Positions 27,945 through 37,687 are shown, counted from the first letter of the stretch. The stretch: 64,000 nucleotides of DNA from Herbaspirillum sp. (GCF_017744395.1 NZ_JAGIBI010000006.1:372001-436000), one strand, 5' to 3'. Numbers and translations: made by a program. The notes: a model not told the origin generated them from the letters alone.

Positions 27945-28694
27945 ATGAAAAAAACAATGCACAAGTTTGTATGCCTGGCGCTGCTGGGAGCGGCGGCAGG
28001 TGCGCAAGCATCGGTCATCATCAGCGGAACCCGGGTCGTATTCCCCTCCGACGAACGCGAAATGACGGTGCGCCTGACCAACGAGGGAAAGGAGCCAGGC
28101 CTGATCCAGGTCTGGATGGACGATGGCGATCCGAACGCATCGCCCGACAAGATCAGCACGCCGTTCGTCCTGACGCCACCGATGTTTCGCATGGACCCGG
28201 CCAAGGGGCAGACCGTGCGTATGCTCTACAACGGCACGCCGTTGCCGCAGGATCGCGAGTCGCTGTTCTGGTTCAACTTGCTGGAAGTGGCCCCCAAGCC
28301 CAATGCGGATTCCGGGATGAACTACATGCAGATGGCTTTCCGCACCCGCATCAAAGTGTTCTTCCGCCCCAAGGCGCTGAACTCGGCGCGGCAGATCGAA
28401 GACGCCTTCGAACGCCTGCAATGGAGCCTCAAGCGCGATGCCGATGGCGGCTACGCGGTACGCCTGGACAATCCCACGCCTTACCACATCAACCTGATCG
28501 GCCTCGCCCTGGCCGGCGCTGACGGCAAGGCCTTGTACGAAAGCGAGGAGGGCGGCATGGCCGAGCCTGGCAAGGGAGCGGAATTCAAGCTCAAAGACAT
28601 GAAGGCGCCGCCGGCGGGCAAGTTCACGGTGCGTTACACCTATCTGAACGACTACGGCGGTTCTGTCGAAAAGCAAACCGAACTTCCTGATTGA
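27945..28694 (+). CDS. Periplasmic fimbrial chaperone, PapD family
   Basis: A 249-residue periplasmic chaperone that donates a beta-strand to unfolded pilins. A signal peptide ends AGAQA. The N-terminal Ig domain begins SVIISGTRVVFPSDEREMTV with the conserved active-site Arg, and the G1 strand region is MQMAFRTRIKVFFRPKAL with the conserved Lys. The second domain covers the last 90 residues. The ATG at 27945 has GGGAGAGGGA upstream. It lies 85 bp before the usher gene. Confidence 0.93.
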   Translation: MKKTMHKFVCLALLGAAAGAQASVIISGTRVVFPSDEREMTVRLTNEGKEPGLIQVWMDDGDPNASPDKISTPFVLTPPMFRMDPAKGQTVRMLYNGTPLPQDRESLFWFNLLEVAPKPNADSGMNYMQMAFRTRIKVFFRPKALNSARQIEDAFERLQWSLKRDADGGYAVRLDNPTPYHINLIGLALAGADGKALYESEEGGMAEPGKGAEFKLKDMKAPPAGKFTVRYTYLNDYGGSVEKQTELPD

Positions 28695-28779
28695 AGCGGA
28701 CAAGCCGCATCCCTTCGCACCTTTGCGCGCATCGGCTTTTGAACGGTATCCGAACCATCACTTCCGACAAGAAAAAGAA

Positions 28780-31407
28780 ATGAAGACGCAATCCGTCACC
28801 GGACGAATGAAGCGGCTGGGCATCGCCATGCTGGGCGTGGCGGCCATGCTCCCGGCCGTTTCGGCGAATGCGGAGAAGAAGACCCATCTGGCCCAGGTCG
28901 AGTTCGGAGCGGATTTCTTCCGCGGCAGCGGTGATGCGCAGATCGACGTCAGCCGCTTCAGCCAGGCCAATCCGCTGCCGGCGGGGGTGTACCGGGTCGA
29001 TATTTACGTCAACGACAGCTGGATCGGCCGTCAGGATGTGGTTTTCCGCGCCGAGCAAGGAACGGATTCGGCCAGCCCGTGTTTCTCGCGCAGCCTGCTG
29101 GAGGCGATGGGAATCGACTTTGACAAGCTGTCCGCCGAGGCGCGCGCGGCGGTACTGGAGGCGGGCGCGGAAAGCTGCCTGCGCCTGGACGATGTCGTGC
29201 CGGATGCCGTGGCCGGATTCGACAGCGCGGACCTGCGCATCAACGCCTCGCTTCCGCAGGCTGCGCTGCGCCGTTCCGCGCGCGGCTATGTCAGTCCCGA
29301 ATTGTGGGACAAGGGCGTCAACGCGGCCATGCTGGGCTATCACTTCAACACGTTCAGCACCACCGGGGGCGGCCGCAGCGACACCTCTTACTACCTCAAC
29401 CTTAATAGCGGCATCAATCTGGGCGACTGGCGTTTCCGCAATACTTCCGCCGTCACCCGCCAGTCCGACGGGCAGACCCGCGTCCAGACCATCAGCAGCT
29501 ACGCGCAGCGCAGTATCGTTCCGCTCAGCGGCCTGCTCACCGTCGGCGATTCCGCGACATCGGGGCAGCTCTTCGACAGTTTCGCCTACCGCGGCGTGCA
29601 GCTTTCCTCCGACCCGCGCATGCTGCCCGATTCGCAGAGCGGCTATGCGCCGGTGGTGCGCGGCATCGCCCGCAGCAATGCCAGGGTCCAGGTCCGCCAG
29701 AACGGCAACATCATCTATGAGACCACCGTGGCGCCGGGGCGCTTCGAGATCGATGACCTGTATCCGACCGGATTCGGCGGCAACCTGAACGTGATCGTGA
29801 CCGAGGCCGACGGCAGCTCCAGCAGTTTCGACGTGCCTTACGCGTCGGTGGCGCAGCTGCTGCGCCCGGGCACCCACCGCTACAGCGTTACGGCCGGCCG
29901 TACACGCAGTTACGATGCGGGCACCGCCACAGCCGGCTTCGTGCAGGGAACGTATGAGCGCGGCGTGGACAATTGGCTGACCCTGTCGGGCGGGGCGATC
30001 CTGGCGCGCGACTACCTGGCTGTCGTGGGCGGCGGCGCCGTCAGCACGCCGCTGGGCGCGGTGGCCCTGAACCTGACCCGTGCGCATGCCCGCATCTCCG
30101 AGGGCGAAACGCGCACCGGCCAGAGCCTGAAACTCGATTACAACAAAAACCTGGAGCAGACCGGCACCAACATCGCGCTGGCGGCATTCCGCTATTCCAG
30201 CAGCGGTTACCTGCGCCTGCAAGAGCTTCAGGAGATGAAGTCGATAGCGGCTGGAAAAAGCGGTAGCCTCAGCCTGGTGGAGCGTACGCGCAACCAATTG
30301 CAATTTTCCATCTCGCAGTCGCTGGGCGAGCGGGGCGGCACGTTCTTTGTAACCGGCACGTCGCAGGATTACTGGAACCGCAGCGGCATGGGGACGACTT
30401 TCAGCTCCGGCTACAACAACCGCTGGAAGAACATGTCCTACACCATCTCGGCGCATCGCCAGCGGGATCTGGCGACCGGCCGCACAGGCACGCAGTACAT
30501 GTTCACGCTGTCGATGCCATTGGGCAGGGAAGCCAATTCGCCCTCGATGAGAATGGACGCGACACGCGACCAGCGCAGCGGCAACACCGTCCAGAGCACG
30601 CTGTATGGCACTGCCGGAGCGGACAACAATTTCTCGTATGGGGTAACGGCCGACCGCAGCACGGGCAGTTCATCGGTTTCAGCCAACGGCCAGTACCGCG
30701 CGCCGTTCGCCGATGTCGGCGGCAGCTACAGCTACACCGGCGGTGGCCGCCGCCAGATGTCGGCAACGGTATCGGGCGGCATCGTCGCGCACGCGGACGG
30801 CATCCTGCTGGCGCAGAACCTGGGCGACACCATCGCCATCGTGCAAGCCGATGGCGCCGCCGGCGCGGCCGTCAATTCGGCCGGGGTACGCCTCAACGGC
30901 GATGGGCAGGCGGTGGTGCCGCACATGACGCCTTTCCGCAATAACGAAATCGTGCTCGATCCCAAGGGCACTTCCACCGACGTCGAGATGAAGGCCACCA
31001 GCCTGCGGGTGGCGCCGGTGGCCGGCGCCGTGGTGCTGCTGAAGTACGAAACCGTCAGCGGCCGTTCATTGCTGATCAACGCCTATCGCAGCAACGGCGA
31101 AGCCCTGCCTTTCGGCGCGGACGTACTCGATGAGCAGGGCAATGCGCTGGGGATGGTGGGGCAAGGCGGCACGGTCTTCGTCCGCACCCAGAACGACAGC
31201 GGCCGCCTGAGCATCCGCTGGGGCGGCGAGCGTAATGCGCAATGCCAGATCCCGTATGCGCTGCAGCCGCGGGACGGCAAGCGTCAGGAAACCGGTTTCG
31301 ACCAATTGCGCGCCATTTGCGAAACGCCGGCGGAGATAGTGGGGCAGGAAAGCGCGTCAGGCGTGCTGGGAAAAACCACCGATAAGGGAGAGATCCGATT
31401 GCAATGA
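28780..31407 (+). CDS. Fimbrial outer-membrane usher protein, PapC/FimD family
   Basis: An 875-residue usher. A signal peptide (GIAMLGVAAMLPAVSANA) precedes the N-terminal chaperone-binding domain (VEFGADFFRGSGDAQIDVSR), a 24-strand barrel with plug domain (QVRQNGNIIYETTVAPGRFE), and two C-terminal domains with a Cys pair (NAQCQIPYAL and LRAICETP). The ATG at 28780 is chosen for the signal peptide; a GTG/ATG-type start at 28723 would add 19 residues. Its stop overlaps an ATG (ATGA, 31404-31407), as if another gene had followed. Confidence 0.93.
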   Translation: MKTQSVTGRMKRLGIAMLGVAAMLPAVSANAEKKTHLAQVEFGADFFRGSGDAQIDVSRFSQANPLPAGVYRVDIYVNDSWIGRQDVVFRAEQGTDSASPCFSRSLLEAMGIDFDKLSAEARAAVLEAGAESCLRLDDVVPDAVAGFDSADLRINASLPQAALRRSARGYVSPELWDKGVNAAMLGYHFNTFSTTGGGRSDTSYYLNLNSGINLGDWRFRNTSAVTRQSDGQTRVQTISSYAQRSIVPLSGLLTVGDSATSGQLFDSFAYRGVQLSSDPRMLPDSQSGYAPVVRGIARSNARVQVRQNGNIIYETTVAPGRFEIDDLYPTGFGGNLNVIVTEADGSSSSFDVPYASVAQLLRPGTHRYSVTAGRTRSYDAGTATAGFVQGTYERGVDNWLTLSGGAILARDYLAVVGGGAVSTPLGAVALNLTRAHARISEGETRTGQSLKLDYNKNLEQTGTNIALAAFRYSSSGYLRLQELQEMKSIAAGKSGSLSLVERTRNQLQFSISQSLGERGGTFFVTGTSQDYWNRSGMGTTFSSGYNNRWKNMSYTISAHRQRDLATGRTGTQYMFTLSMPLGREANSPSMRMDATRDQRSGNTVQSTLYGTAGADNNFSYGVTADRSTGSSSVSANGQYRAPFADVGGSYSYTGGGRRQMSATVSGGIVAHADGILLAQNLGDTIAIVQADGAAGAAVNSAGVRLNGDGQAVVPHMTPFRNNEIVLDPKGTSTDVEMKATSLRVAPVAGAVVLLKYETVSGRSLLINAYRSNGEALPFGADVLDEQGNALGMVGQGGTVFVRTQNDSGRLSIRWGGERNAQCQIPYALQPRDGKRQETGFDQLRAICETPAEIVGQESASGVLGKTTDKGEIRLQ

Positions 31408-31445
31408 AGCGGGGCGCCAGGATCGCGTTCACATCGCTGCGGCCT

Positions 31446-32357
31446 TCAATCCAGCAAGGCCGCATTCTCCTGCACCAGCGCAGCGAGCTCTTCGGCGATG
31501 GCCTTGACGCGCGGCGAACGCCGCACGTCGGGAAGAAGCGCCAGCCACAGGTTGCGGCTCGGCGCCGGTATATCCGATTCGAGCGCCAGTAGCGTCGCAT
31601 CGGTCCGTGCCAGGAAATGAGGCAGCGCCGCAATGCCCAGGCCGGCGCGGCAGCCCTGGTGCAAGGCGGCCAGGTCATTGGCGCGCAGCGCGAAAACACG
31701 CCCGGCGGCGACCTTCTCCAGCCATTGCTGCTGCGGCGTGTGGCGCAGGTTGTCGTCGTAGCCGATGAATTCCCAGGCGTCCGGCGGACGTTTTATCCAA
31801 TCCCGTGTCGCATACAATCCGTAGCCCATTTTCCCGACCAGGCGCGCGGCGACGCCCGGTGCGCGAGGCCGTTCCAGGCGCAATGCCAGGTCGGCCTCAC
31901 GCCGGAACAGGTTGGCCTCGCGCGCTTCGCCGATCACCTCCAGCATGATGCCGGGCCAGCGGCGGCGCAATGCGCCCAGGCGCGGGACGATGAAATGGCT
32001 GGAGAAAGCTGGCGGCGCCGACAACCGCACCGTCCCGCGCAACGCTGCCACGCCCAGCGTTGCTCGGCTGAAGGCGAAAGCCTCTTCCTCGATGCGTGCG
32101 GCATGTTCCAGCAATTCCTCGCCTTCGCGGGTAAGCGACCAGCTCTTGGGCAAGCGGTCGAACAAGCGTATTCCGATCCTCCCTTCCAGGGCGGCCACAC
32201 GCCGCGCCACGGTGGAATGTTCCACCCCCAGCACGCGGGCGGCGGCCGACAGGCTGCCCTGACGCGCCAATTCCAGGAAGTAGCGCACGTCATCCCAGCG
32301 TAGGGACTCGGATTCGTCGGGAGATTTGTCTGCGAATTTTTGCACAGATGTTGCCAA
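31446..32357 (-). CDS. LysR-family transcriptional regulator
   Basis: About 303 residues. The winged helix-turn-helix is at roughly residues 20-80 (RWDDVRYFLELARQGSLSAA, then AARVLGVEHSTVARRVAALE), followed by the effector-binding domain (LRGTVRLSAPPAFSSHFIVP) of the subgroup that resembles DsdC/GcvA-like metabolic regulators. The start appears to be TTG at 32357; no ATG lies nearby, so the exact N-terminus is uncertain. It is divergent from the quinone oxidoreductase with 72 bp between, the classic LysR arrangement, so that gene is the likely target. Confidence 0.9.
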   Translation of the reverse strand: MATSVQKFADKSPDESESLRWDDVRYFLELARQGSLSAAARVLGVEHSTVARRVAALEGRIGIRLFDRLPKSWSLTREGEELLEHAARIEEEAFAFSRATLGVAALRGTVRLSAPPAFSSHFIVPRLGALRRRWPGIMLEVIGEAREANLFRREADLALRLERPRAPGVAARLVGKMGYGLYATRDWIKRPPDAWEFIGYDDNLRHTPQQQWLEKVAAGRVFALRANDLAALHQGCRAGLGIAALPHFLARTDATLLALESDIPAPSRNLWLALLPDVRRSPRVKAIAEELAALVQENAALLD

Positions 32358-32429
32358 TGAATTGAGATATTCAAATGATTTTGCACTGGTTAATCTGGCT
32401 GTGCAATGTTTAACGCCACGGAGATCGCC

Positions 32430-33416
32430 ATGAATCCAAGCTCAGCCCAACAAGTCCGCATTCACGCCTACGGGGATGCCGCAGCCCTGCAACTGGAAAC
32501 AGTCGAGTTGCCGCCGCTGGCGCCGACAGCAGTGCGCGTTCGCAATCTCGCGATCGGCGTCAACTTCGTCGACATCTACCATCGCACCGGGCTTTATCCG
32601 TTACCGTCGCTGCCGTCGGCGCTTGGCGTAGAAGGCGCAGGCATCGTCGAAGCGGTGGGCGATGAGGTCGGCACATTATCGGTCGGGCAGCGCGTGGCCT
32701 ATGCCGGCCTGCCGGCGGGAAGTTACGCATCGCGCCGCGATCTGCCGGCCGGATGCCTGATTCCCTTGCCGGAGACGGTTTCCTCGGAAGTTGCAGCCGG
32801 CGCAATGCTGCGTGGCATGACGGCGCACATGCTATTTAGCTACGTGCATCGCATTGCCGCCGGCGATACGGTGCTGATCCATGCCGCGGCAGGCGGCCTG
32901 GGGCTGGTGCTGGTGCAATGGGCGAAGTCGCTCGGCGCTCGCGTGATCGGCACTGTCGGCAGTCGCGCCAAGGCAGAGTTGGCCCTGGCGCACGGGCTGG
33001 ATCGCGCGGTGCTCTATCGCGAAGAAGATTTTGTCGCCGCGGTAAAGGACTTCACCGATGGCACGGGTGTTGCATTCGCTATCGACGGCATCGGCGGGGA
33101 TACCCTGCTGCGCACGTTCGATACCGTACGGCCTTATGGCATGTTGGCCAGCACCGGCCAGGTGGCGGGAACGATTGCGCCGATCGATATCAACCTGCTG
33201 GGGCCGGCGCGATCCATCGCACTGGCGCGCCCGAGCGTGTTTCGTTTCATGTCGGATCTGGAGCGTTATAGGGAAGGCGCAGCGGCCACGCTGGCCCATC
33301 TGGAGGCCGGGCTGCGCATTACGGTGGGAAAAGAGTTGCCCTTATCGGCCGCGGCGGAGGCGCATCGTCTTCTCGAAGCGGGAGAAACGGTCGGTTCTTT
33401 GTTGCTGCGGCCTTGA
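32430..33416 (+). CDS. NADPH:quinone oxidoreductase, zeta-crystallin-like MDR family
   Basis: A 328-residue zinc-free medium-chain dehydrogenase/reductase. It has a GroES-like N-terminal domain (GVNFVDIYHRTGLYPLPSLP), a Rossmann fold with the motif HAAAGGLGLVLVQWAKSLGA, and the C-terminal ETVGSLLLRP typical of Qor. It would reduce quinones with NADPH in the cytoplasm. The ATG at 32430 has GGAG at 32420-32423; an in-frame ATG at 32406 is possible. It is probably controlled by the divergent LysR regulator. Confidence 0.92.
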   Translation: MNPSSAQQVRIHAYGDAAALQLETVELPPLAPTAVRVRNLAIGVNFVDIYHRTGLYPLPSLPSALGVEGAGIVEAVGDEVGTLSVGQRVAYAGLPAGSYASRRDLPAGCLIPLPETVSSEVAAGAMLRGMTAHMLFSYVHRIAAGDTVLIHAAAGGLGLVLVQWAKSLGARVIGTVGSRAKAELALAHGLDRAVLYREEDFVAAVKDFTDGTGVAFAIDGIGGDTLLRTFDTVRPYGMLASTGQVAGTIAPIDINLLGPARSIALARPSVFRFMSDLERYREGAAATLAHLEAGLRITVGKELPLSAAAEAHRLLEAGETVGSLLLRP

Positions 33417-33441
33417 TTCCGCGGAAAAAGGGCGAACCGGA

Positions 33442-34635
33442 TTAGCCCGCCGCGGCGGTTTCCTCTACGCACATGCCGGAGGTTTCAATCCTGTTCCGCC
33501 CATTTTCTTTTGCCTGATAGAGCGCAATATCCGCTCGGGAAATCAACGCGGCAATCGATACGTCTGTTGGCCGCCACTCGGCGACGCCCATGCTGATCGT
33601 GAAATCCGGCAAGGAGGAATTGCTCACCCGGACCGCATCGACCAGAATCCGCTGCGCGGCCAGCAAGGCGGCAGGAAGAGGGGTTCCCGGCATCACGATA
33701 AAGAATTCCTCGCCGCCGTAACGCGCGAGCACATCGTATGGGCGTATCAGGCTTTCCAATCGCCGGCACAGCTGGATCAGGACCTGATCCCCGACAGGAT
33801 GCCCATATTTGTCATTGATTTTTTTAAAATGGTCCACATCCAGCATGACAACGCTAAATGCATGGTTGCCGCGTATGCCTTGAGCGAGCTCGCGCTCCAG
33901 GTATTTGACCAGGGCCTGGCGGTTGAAGATGCCGGTCAAGGGATCACGCATCGCCTGCTCTTCCACCATTGCGCGCACATAGTCCGACGCCATCGTGGCA
34001 AATCCGATCACCAGCATGAGATCGCAGATGGTGAAGCTACCGGTGTAGACGATCTGGACGATGTCTTGCGTCAACAGTCCGATGTCGCCCTGGGAAAGAA
34101 CGGATGCATGCAGCATCCTGAGAAAGTACACCAGTCCCAACACTGCCAGCCAGGAGGCGGTCAATGTCACGCCTATCCCTTTGCGGGAGTGCTCGGATCG
34201 ATGCGTCCGCAGCAATACCAGCGCATGGCAGATATTGATGTACGCGGAAAGACCGGCGACGATGACTAGCCGGACACGAAAACTCTTCTCGCCATAAACG
34301 AACCATGTGAGCGCAAGTGCGGCCAGAACCAGCGCCACCAGCCAATAGGTCCAGCGCATGGGGCTGGAAAAGTGTTGCCGGGTCCCTGCAAGCCAGACGA
34401 TGGAAGCGAGTATCAGGGCGGTGTTGCCCAGGGTGACCGATGCCAGCGGAGTGATCCAGTCGCGCAATCCAAGCAATATCAAGGCGACGAAAACCAGCCA
34501 TGCTCCGATCGCCCAGGTTCGCATACCCGGAACCGGGAGCGGAGCCGCGCGCGTGAGCATGGTCAACACGAAAGCCATCAGGCCTGAAGTGATGCCCCCG
34601 ATTAATACGGTCGTGCGTGGATCTAGCAAGTACAT
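33442..34635 (-). CDS. Membrane diguanylate cyclase (GGDEF)
   Basis: A 397-residue enzyme making cyclic di-GMP from GTP. The first about 215 residues form six or seven transmembrane helices without a recognisable named sensor domain. The GGDEF domain starts at MRDPLTGIFNRQALVKYLER; the signature GGEEF at about residue 306 is intact. An inhibitory I-site RPYD lies five residues before it, so product feedback is expected. The gene is single and converges on the quinone oxidoreductase gene. Input signal unknown. Confidence 0.93.
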   Translation of the reverse strand: MYLLDPRTTVLIGGITSGLMAFVLTMLTRAAPLPVPGMRTWAIGAWLVFVALILLGLRDWITPLASVTLGNTALILASIVWLAGTRQHFSSPMRWTYWLVALVLAALALTWFVYGEKSFRVRLVIVAGLSAYINICHALVLLRTHRSEHSRKGIGVTLTASWLAVLGLVYFLRMLHASVLSQGDIGLLTQDIVQIVYTGSFTICDLMLVIGFATMASDYVRAMVEEQAMRDPLTGIFNRQALVKYLERELAQGIRGNHAFSVVMLDVDHFKKINDKYGHPVGDQVLIQLCRRLESLIRPYDVLARYGGEEFFIVMPGTPLPAALLAAQRILVDAVRVSNSSLPDFTISMGVAEWRPTDVSIAALISRADIALYQAKENGRNRIETSGMCVEETAAAG

Positions 34636-34928
34636 AAGCTAGCATCCTTATATCGGCATACTGCTTTTGTATTGCGGCTGCATCGCAGACCCCTCAGTCC
34701 AATCGATTCCCTCTGAGTTAATCTTATAGCAAGATAACGAGAAAATTCAATGTGCGGAGCCTTTTGCCGCTGGCTGTATTTTTTAGTGTCCGCATGTTGC
34801 ACGCGGCAATTGGAGTGTCGGATTGAAATGCTTGTATGTATCGGTGCGAAGCGGCCGGGTGGGGGAGATAGAGAGGCTGGAGATGGTGCCAGCAGCATCG
34901 GATGCTTCCGGATTTATTCCCCAGAAAT
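34636..34928. other. Intergenic region, no gene seen
   Basis: The gap between the cyclase start and the tRNA-His terminator is moderately AT-rich and must carry the cyclase promoter on the minus strand. Short open frames here have no recognisable content and no ribosome-binding site. No repeats or RNA structures were noticed. Confidence 0.5.
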
Positions 34929-34951
34929 AAAAACAGGCGCATAAGCGCCTG
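34929..34951 (-). terminator. Terminator of the tRNA-His transcript
   Basis: CAGGCGC (34934-34940) and GCGCCTG (34945-34951) form a 7-bp stem with a 4-nt loop. The five A at 34929-34933 give a U-run on the minus-strand transcript. Confidence 0.85.
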
Positions 34952-34969
34952 AATTTAAATGGAAACTTT

Positions 34970-35045
34970 TGGGGTGGCTGATGGGACTCGAACCCACGAC
35001 GACAGGAATCACAATCCTGGACTCTACCAACTGAGCTACAGCCAC
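34970..35045 (-). tRNA. tRNA-His (GTG anticodon)
   Basis: On the minus strand a full cloverleaf can be drawn. Acceptor GTGGCTG pairs with CAGCCAC, the D arm is GCTC-AGTTGGTAGAG, anticodon stem CAGGA/TCCTG encloses loop TTGTGAT with anticodon GTG, and the T arm is GTGGG-TTCGAGT-CCCAT. CCA is encoded (34970-34972). The discriminator is C and the base before the acceptor stem (35046) is G in the transcript, the expected G-1:C73 identity pair of tRNA-His. Confidence 0.97.
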
Positions 35046-35097
35046 CACTGATGCACTGATGTCAAAGAAGAACTACTGTTCATCAGCGAAGCTAGCG

Positions 35098-35126
35098 ATT
35101 ATACAAAGCCTTGGAAGGGATAGCAA
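35098..35126 (-). promoter_or_regulatory. Sigma-70 promoter for tRNA-His
   Basis: Read on the minus strand, TTGCTA (35126-35121) and a perfect TATAAT (35103-35098) are separated by 17 bp, placing transcription start about 45 nt before the mature tRNA. Confidence 0.75.
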
Positions 35127-35200
35127 CTATATTCCTGATTTCTTCAAAAAAACTCTGCTCAGGTAAAACGGGGCCGGCTCCGGCCACTGATACCGGGGAT

Positions 35201-36082
35201 TCAGGCCTGCTGCTGTCCCAACGCAAGCACTTCCGGGCGCAGGTCCAGCAGCGTGGCGAAGGCATTTTCCAGCGTGGAGCGGCTGGCGGTGGTATAGCCT
35301 GTCAATGATCCCGGCCCCGACTCGCGGCGCAGGCTGCGCGCCTGCAGCAGCCGCAGCAACTGCCGCGTCACCGCTTCGCCGGTATCGACGATCGCGCATG
35401 GCCGGCCGGCCAGCCGGCGGCAGATGCCGTCGATGGCTTCGCGGACGAACGGGTAATGGGTGCAGCCCAGTACCAGCGTGTCGGCGCCTTGCTCAAGCAG
35501 CGGCACCAGGTAGCGTTCCAGCAAGGCCACCGTCGCGGGCGAATACAGTTCGCCTTTCTCGATTAGCTCGACCAGGCCGACGCAGGCCTGCGGCACAAAA
35601 CGTACCTGGTATTGGCTTTCCATCTGTTCGCGCAACAAGGCAAAGCGCTGGCTGGCCAGCGTGCTGCGGGTGGCCAATACCCCTACCGTGCCGCTGGTTG
35701 TCTGCTGGGCTGCCGGTTTGAGTCCCGGTTCGATGCCCACCACCAGCAATTCCGGCCAGCGTTCGCGTATCGCCTGGATGGCCGCAGCGGTGGCGGTGTT
35801 GCAGGCGACCACCAGGGCCTTGATGCCTTGCGTCAGCAGGAACGAGGCGACCGCCAGTGAGCGGTCGACGATTTCGGCCTCCGTCTTGTCGCCGTAGGGC
35901 GCATAGCCGGAGTCGGCGAAATACAGCAGCGTTTCGCGGGGCAGGGCGGCGTGGATGTGGCGCAGCACGGACAGGCCGCCGATGCCGGAATCGAAAATGC
36001 CGATGGCAGCGTCGGCTGTCATCGGCATTGATGGAACTGCGGACGTCATCGCGGGAGAAGCGTCAGAACGGTGTTGCGGCAT
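35201..36082 (-). CDS. murI: Glutamate racemase
   Basis: About 293 residues. The enzyme converts L- to D-glutamate for peptidoglycan. IGIFDSGIGGLSVL begins the fold, and both catalytic cysteines are present in VACNTATAA and LGCTHYPF. The C-terminal half is of normal length. The start is uncertain: ATG 36082 gives a 25-residue lead, with in-frame ATGs at 36049 and 36022 closer to the conserved fold. It lies 63 bp after the fumarase stop on the same strand, so co-transcription is possible. Confidence 0.94.
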   Translation of the reverse strand: MPQHRSDASPAMTSAVPSMPMTADAAIGIFDSGIGGLSVLRHIHAALPRETLLYFADSGYAPYGDKTEAEIVDRSLAVASFLLTQGIKALVVACNTATAAAIQAIRERWPELLVVGIEPGLKPAAQQTTSGTVGVLATRSTLASQRFALLREQMESQYQVRFVPQACVGLVELIEKGELYSPATVALLERYLVPLLEQGADTLVLGCTHYPFVREAIDGICRRLAGRPCAIVDTGEAVTRQLLRLLQARSLRRESGPGSLTGYTTASRSTLENAFATLLDLRPEVLALGQQQA

Positions 36083-36145
36083 AGCGCTTCGGTTTCTCCT
36101 GCGGATGACGGGTAGTTCGCGGTGGTGCTGTTAATGATGGACTGA

Positions 36146-37687
36146 TCAGGCAGTGGTGACGGGAATCTTCGAGAGCGCCACGCTCTGAGCGATCTTTTCC
36201 TTCCACTCGGCGGGGCCGGTGTTGTGCACCGAGATGCCGTTGGCGTCGACCGCCACCGTCACCGGCATGTCCTTGACCTCGAACTCGTAGATCGCTTCCA
36301 TGCCCAGGTCGGCGAAGCCCAGCACCTTGGCCGACTTGATCGCCTTGGAGACCAGGTAGGCCGAGCCGCCCACCGCCATCAGGTAGGCCGACTTGTGCTT
36401 CTTGATCGCCTCGATCGCGGCGGGGCCGCGCTCGGACTTGCCGATCATGGAGATCAGGCCGGTCTGCTCCAGCATCATGTCGGTGAACTTGTCCATGCGG
36501 GTAGCGGTGGTGGGGCCGGCCGGGCCGACCACTTCGTCGCGCACCGGATCGACCGGGCCGACGTAGTAGATCACGCGGTTGGTGAAGTCCACCGGCAGCT
36601 TCTCGCCCTTGGCCAGCATGTCCTGGATGCGCTTGTGCGCGGCGTCGCGGCCGGTCAGCATCTTGCCGTTCAGGAGCAGGGTCTGGCCCGGCTTCCACGA
36701 GGCGACTTCTTCCTTGGTCAGCGTGTCGAGGTTGACGCGCTTGGACTTCTCGGTATCCGGCACCCAGTGCACTTCCGGCCATTCCGACAGCGACGGCGGT
36801 TCCATGTAGGCCGGGCCCGAGCCGTCCAGCACGAAGTGGCCGTGGCGGGTGGCGGCACAGTTGGGGATCATGGCGACCGGCTTGGAGGCGGCGTGCGTCG
36901 GGTGCATCATGATCTTCACGTCCAGCACGGTGGTCAGGCCGCCCAGGCCTTGCGCGCCGATGCCCAGTGCGTTGACCTTGTCGCACAGCTCGATGCGCAG
37001 CTCTTCGGTCTTGTTGTTCGGGCCGCGCTTCTTCAGCTCGTACATGTCGATGTCGTCCATCAGCACTTCCTTGGCCATCAGCATGGCCTTCTCGGCGGTG
37101 CCGCCGATGCCGATGCCCAGCATGCCCGGCGGGCACCAGCCGGCGCCCATGGTCGGCACGGTCTTGAGCACCCAGTCCACCAGGTTGTCGGACGGGTTGA
37201 GCATGACGAACTTGGTCTTGTTTTCCGAACCGCCGCCCTTGGCGGCGATGCGCACGTCGACGGTGTTGCCCGGCACCAGTTCCATGTGGATCACGGCCGG
37301 GGTGTTGTCCTTGGTGTTCTTGCGCTCGAACTGCGGGTCGGCCACGATCGAGGCGCGCAGCACGTTGTCCGGATGCATGTAGCCCTGGCGCACGCCTTCG
37401 TTGACGGCGTCGGTAATGGATCCGGTGAAGCCTTCGAAGCGCACGCCCATGCCCACCTTCAGGAACACGTTGACGATGCCGGTATCCTGGCAGATCGGAC
37501 GCTTGCCCTCGGCGCACATGCGCGAGTTGGTCAGGATCTGCGCGATCGCATCCTTGGCAGCCGGGTTCTGTTCGGCCTCATAGGCGCGCGCCAGGTGCTG
37601 GATGTAGTCCACCGGGTGGTAGTAGCTGATGTACTGCAGAGCGGCCGCTACGGACTCGATGAGATCGTCTTGCTTGATGATGGTCAT
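36146..37687 (-). CDS. fumA: Fumarate hydratase class I (iron-sulfur)
   Basis: A 513-residue TCA-cycle enzyme interconverting fumarate and malate using an oxygen-sensitive [4Fe-4S] cluster. Candidate cluster cysteines lie in KRPICQDTGIV, MGAGWCPPGMLG and MIPNCAATRHGHF. The C-terminal beta domain contains VGPVDPVRDEVVGPAGPTTA. The ATG at 37687 starts MTIIKQDDLIESVAAALQYI; longer in-frame extensions do not match the family. Class I fumarase with alpha and beta parts fused, as in FumA/FumB. Confidence 0.94.
   Translation of the reverse strand: MTIIKQDDLIESVAAALQYISYYHPVDYIQHLARAYEAEQNPAAKDAIAQILTNSRMCAEGKRPICQDTGIVNVFLKVGMGVRFEGFTGSITDAVNEGVRQGYMHPDNVLRASIVADPQFERKNTKDNTPAVIHMELVPGNTVDVRIAAKGGGSENKTKFVMLNPSDNLVDWVLKTVPTMGAGWCPPGMLGIGIGGTAEKAMLMAKEVLMDDIDMYELKKRGPNNKTEELRIELCDKVNALGIGAQGLGGLTTVLDVKIMMHPTHAASKPVAMIPNCAATRHGHFVLDGSGPAYMEPPSLSEWPEVHWVPDTEKSKRVNLDTLTKEEVASWKPGQTLLLNGKMLTGRDAAHKRIQDMLAKGEKLPVDFTNRVIYYVGPVDPVRDEVVGPAGPTTATRMDKFTDMMLEQTGLISMIGKSERGPAAIEAIKKHKSAYLMAVGGSAYLVSKAIKSAKVLGFADLGMEAIYEFEVKDMPVTVAVDANGISVHNTGPAEWKEKIAQSVALSKIPVTTA

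Noticed and set aside
31404..31592. 62-codon frame overlapping the usher stop as a complete gene
   Set aside because: After about 14 codons it is only antisense to the LysR gene; kept as a possible remnant, not as a gene.
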